This document shows positions 61,543 to 64,000 of a DNA stretch of 64,000 nt, one piece after another. A program made the position numbers and the translations under genes. How positions within the stretch are numbered: the stretch's first letter is position 1; each line of letters begins with the position of its first letter. The notes under the pieces are model-generated. The model did not search any database. It had not been told where the DNA came from and saw only the letters and a list, made by a program, of their open reading frames with translations. Origin of the DNA: Oreocharis arfaki (taxonomy: Eukaryota > Chordata > Aves > Passeriformes > Paramythiidae); assembly GCA_013398015.1 (NCBI GenBank), contig VZRR01010831.1, forward strand, positions 479,729 to 543,728. Direction: 5' to 3'.

Positions 61543-64000
61543 GTAAGAACAGATTTCATTTTATCTTTTTTTTAAATTGAAAAGTGTCTGTCAACTATAG
61601 CATCATATTTAAGAATTGCTGTAGGGACAAATGGAGAAGTAAGCTTTTTATTCCTAAACCCTTTTCCAAAACACACCATTTAAGAACTGTGATACGTTGA
61701 TGTTCAGACACAGGAGAAAGAAGACACTTTGTGGACAGTGTGAGGGGCTACAATGATAAAAAAAACTGGTAACTGGTGTTGGTAGATTAAATCATAGAAG
61801 CTACATAGGTCCATTTGGACATTTCTCCTACTCTGAGAAACGTTTTCATAATATGTATCAAAGTAATTGCTCTTCAGAGATCATCTGATTAAAGGCAATA
61901 AATTTCTGGCTGTGAATGTCTCCAAACTTTGCAGCTCTGTTTATGTAATTCACTATTGTTAGCTGCTTATACCCAAAAGTATAGAAGAGCAGGTAAATCC
62001 ATTTATTATTTTTCACTTCTGTTCCATCAGCTCAGCATTCAGAAATCTAATTCAGTTGTTGAATTGCATCCTAACGACTACTCTGGCACCACAACTCTTT
62101 CAAAGATGGAAATTTCATGTCTTCAATGTTTATTGTTTTGTCTAGGGAAAATATTGAACTTTAGAACTGCTGCATATATTTGAAACTGGGATCGCCAAGG
62201 GATTATTTTTGAGTTTAAATGAATTTTGGGTTGCTAGAAAATATTTTTTATATTCAAGCAACAAATCTGAGAATGTCATAGATATTTCACCACATGAACC
62301 ACGCTCCAAGCTTCCTCACCCGTGATAAACTTCCCTTCTGTTGTAAGAATATAGTCAGAAAAGACATGGTGACAGATAGGTTTGGTGCAAATTCAGCTCT
62401 GTGCCATCATATCTGAATAAGCCCAGTGATGTTAACAGGACTGGTCATGCAGGCCAGGTCATCCCCTCCCCATCTGCCCGTGGCAGCAAATTGTGGGATT
62501 CAGCAGCTTCAGGAACATTTGCCCCGCTGGTTTCTGGTGCCACGGAAGACAGCACGGATTAGCACACCCAGCAATTCTGTTCCCTTAAGAAACGCAGCAG
62601 GGGCTGGCTGAAACCCCTGGATGGAGACATTCAGTCCCAGTGACCACCACTCAGAACTCTGCAAAGCTGGTAACGCTCTGCCCTAACCCTGGTTGGTTTC
62701 ACAAGCCTTGTCGCCACTTCTGTGGGGCCATTTCAGAGTCGCACTCCTCTGACACCTAGAAAACTTCAAACTTCAGCAGAAGTGCCCAGGTTTTACCCAC
62801 TTTTTCCTTTGCTGATGGTGACCTTCAAACGAAGGAACTTTTGTGCTCACGAAGTTTTGTACTCGGGGAGCAGCCAGGTCCCATCTCAGTCTTTAGTTCA
62901 GAGCTGTTTTCCAAGGTAACTCATCTGCCACCATTTCCTTTGGCTTTTCCTTTCACCAGCATTGAGCTATGATCATCAAGCCAGTTCCTCTCATATTCGT
63001 CTCATTTCTTAACAAATAGTCTTGGTTTTATGACATGGGCATATTTTATATTTCTCTTCTAAAAGTTTGAACAAAGGCAAATAAATGACAGTTAAACCAG
63101 ACCTTCAGAGGAAGCAGGGGATACAGGCTTACATTTGCAGACATGCCAGAGCTTGGAAATCTCATTTGAGGCAAATCTGTGAAATACCTTCAATGAAAAC
63201 CTGAGCTACCCACAAACACTAGATGTTCCTGAAGATGTAGCATGTGAATCACCAAAGGATAATAAGCCCTCCCCAATACAACAGTCACGTATTATAAAGC
63301 CCTGATATTTTTTTCTCTTTTAGATTTCACCAGAATCTGCTATGATAAATATATCATAGAAAGGGGGTATTTGGGAAGAGGGCAGAAGAGATGATTCCCT
63401 GCTAGGTAGGAAGGTGTGAGGCCTGGAGAGAGCTCTGTGTGTCTTTCCCTTTGAGGAGGTTTCCATGAGTGTGTGTAAAGTGGATTAAAAACGGAGCTTT
63501 GGTCTTTGCTTTGAGAGTCGCTGGCCTTGGCTGTGTAAGTCAAATGTCTGTGGAGCAGGATAAGTCAGCAGTTTAATGGGAGCTGCACAACACATTGCTG
63601 ATACCTTAAACCCACCGATGAAAATCCCTGCTGCTGGATGAGCACGGCTTTTTAATGTTTCTTTTGGGTGAAAGCATCAGTCCAGCCACGCTCTTTGTAG
63701 CAGTACACTGTGAGTCAGTTTAGCAATTCACTGAGTTTTTAAATTTTGAACACAAGGTGAAGAATCTTTTATCCCCAAATATTCTGATTACTTACAAGAT
63801 TTAGTTTTCCGTATGTTTTTTACAACACACTGCGGAGTCTTTCAAAATGCCTTGTACAATGTGCTTGCTCTGGAAAAGGCCCTTTTATCCACAGACTCTG
63901 CATAAAAGCTGTACTCAGACCAAAAGGCCACCTGCCCAAGTACCTGTTTTAAATAGTGACAAAAGCAGAAACTTCAGCAGAGTAAAAGAATGCAGCAAAG
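61543..64000 (+). other. intron segment (3' end outside window)
   Basis: Follows the phase-2 donor of the 31-nt exon and runs off the window. No further DSCAM exon, repeat or gene recognised; the next tail exon must lie beyond 64000. Confidence 0.82.

Noticed and set aside
1..64000. CRISPR arrays, operons, phage or bacterial systems, tRNA or rRNA genes
   Set aside because: No regularly spaced repeats, no compact gene layout and no RNA-gene signatures; the window is vertebrate intron and exon sequence.

Overview
This is a 64 kb stretch of a bird genome (passerine-like, species not determinable). It lies inside one large gene on the + strand: DSCAM, the Down syndrome cell adhesion molecule, an immunoglobulin/fibronectin type III receptor of neurons. 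The bird assignment rests on many 3'-end copies of CR1 retrotransposons, two avian-type LTRs, AT-rich introns and GC-richer exons. The paralogue DSCAML1 is excluded by the transmembrane exon, whose flank NEGLKMLVTISCILVG is the DSCAM form.

Fourteen internal exons can be placed to the base from reading frame, splice sites and family conservation. In order they encode: the second half of FN1 (950-1117); FN2 (4628-4698, 10132-10372); FN3 (12114-12260, 13969-14124); FN4 (21892-22025, 35897-36050); Ig10 (43537-43655, 44546-44709); FN5 (47570-47668, 48255-48443); FN6 in one exon (49208-49498); linker, transmembrane helix and stop-transfer basic cluster (54467-54643); and a 31-nt exon starting the cytoplasmic tail (61512-61542). 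That is about 2.14 kb of coding sequence, roughly 713 residues. The first exons (signal peptide, Ig1-9, start of FN1) and the rest of the tail lie outside. Every domain boundary falls at a phase-1 intron, so each domain is a symmetrical module. One junction breaks the rule: the Ig10 exon at 43537 carries one base too many at its best acceptor, and splicing there would give an in-frame stop.

The remaining ~62 kb is intron. 0-22 kb: short to medium introns with CR1 tails at about 0.2, 1.6, 8.0, 14.2 and 21.4 kb and an ATT microsatellite just after an exon. 22-36 kb: a 13.9 kb intron, the most repeat-rich part, with six or more CR1 pieces, an ancient CR1 body with a decayed reverse-transcriptase region, an antisense solo LTR and a hexamer array. 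36-43.5 kb: CR1 tails in both orientations and a second, internally deleted LTR. 43.5-49.5 kb: a dense cluster of five exons. 49.5-64 kb: two long introns around the transmembrane exon, with CR1 tails at 58.3 and 60.8 kb.

I found no second protein-coding gene, RNA gene, CRISPR array or operon, and no clear evidence of a new biological system. The most useful observations are the Ig10 frame break with a frame-saving alternative acceptor, nearly identical CR1 direct repeats that flank whole domain cassettes, a possible intron-retention isoform after the transmembrane exon, and a probable assembly duplication around an N. No searches were run. Statements about human DSCAM and about CR1 or LTR consensus sequences are from memory.
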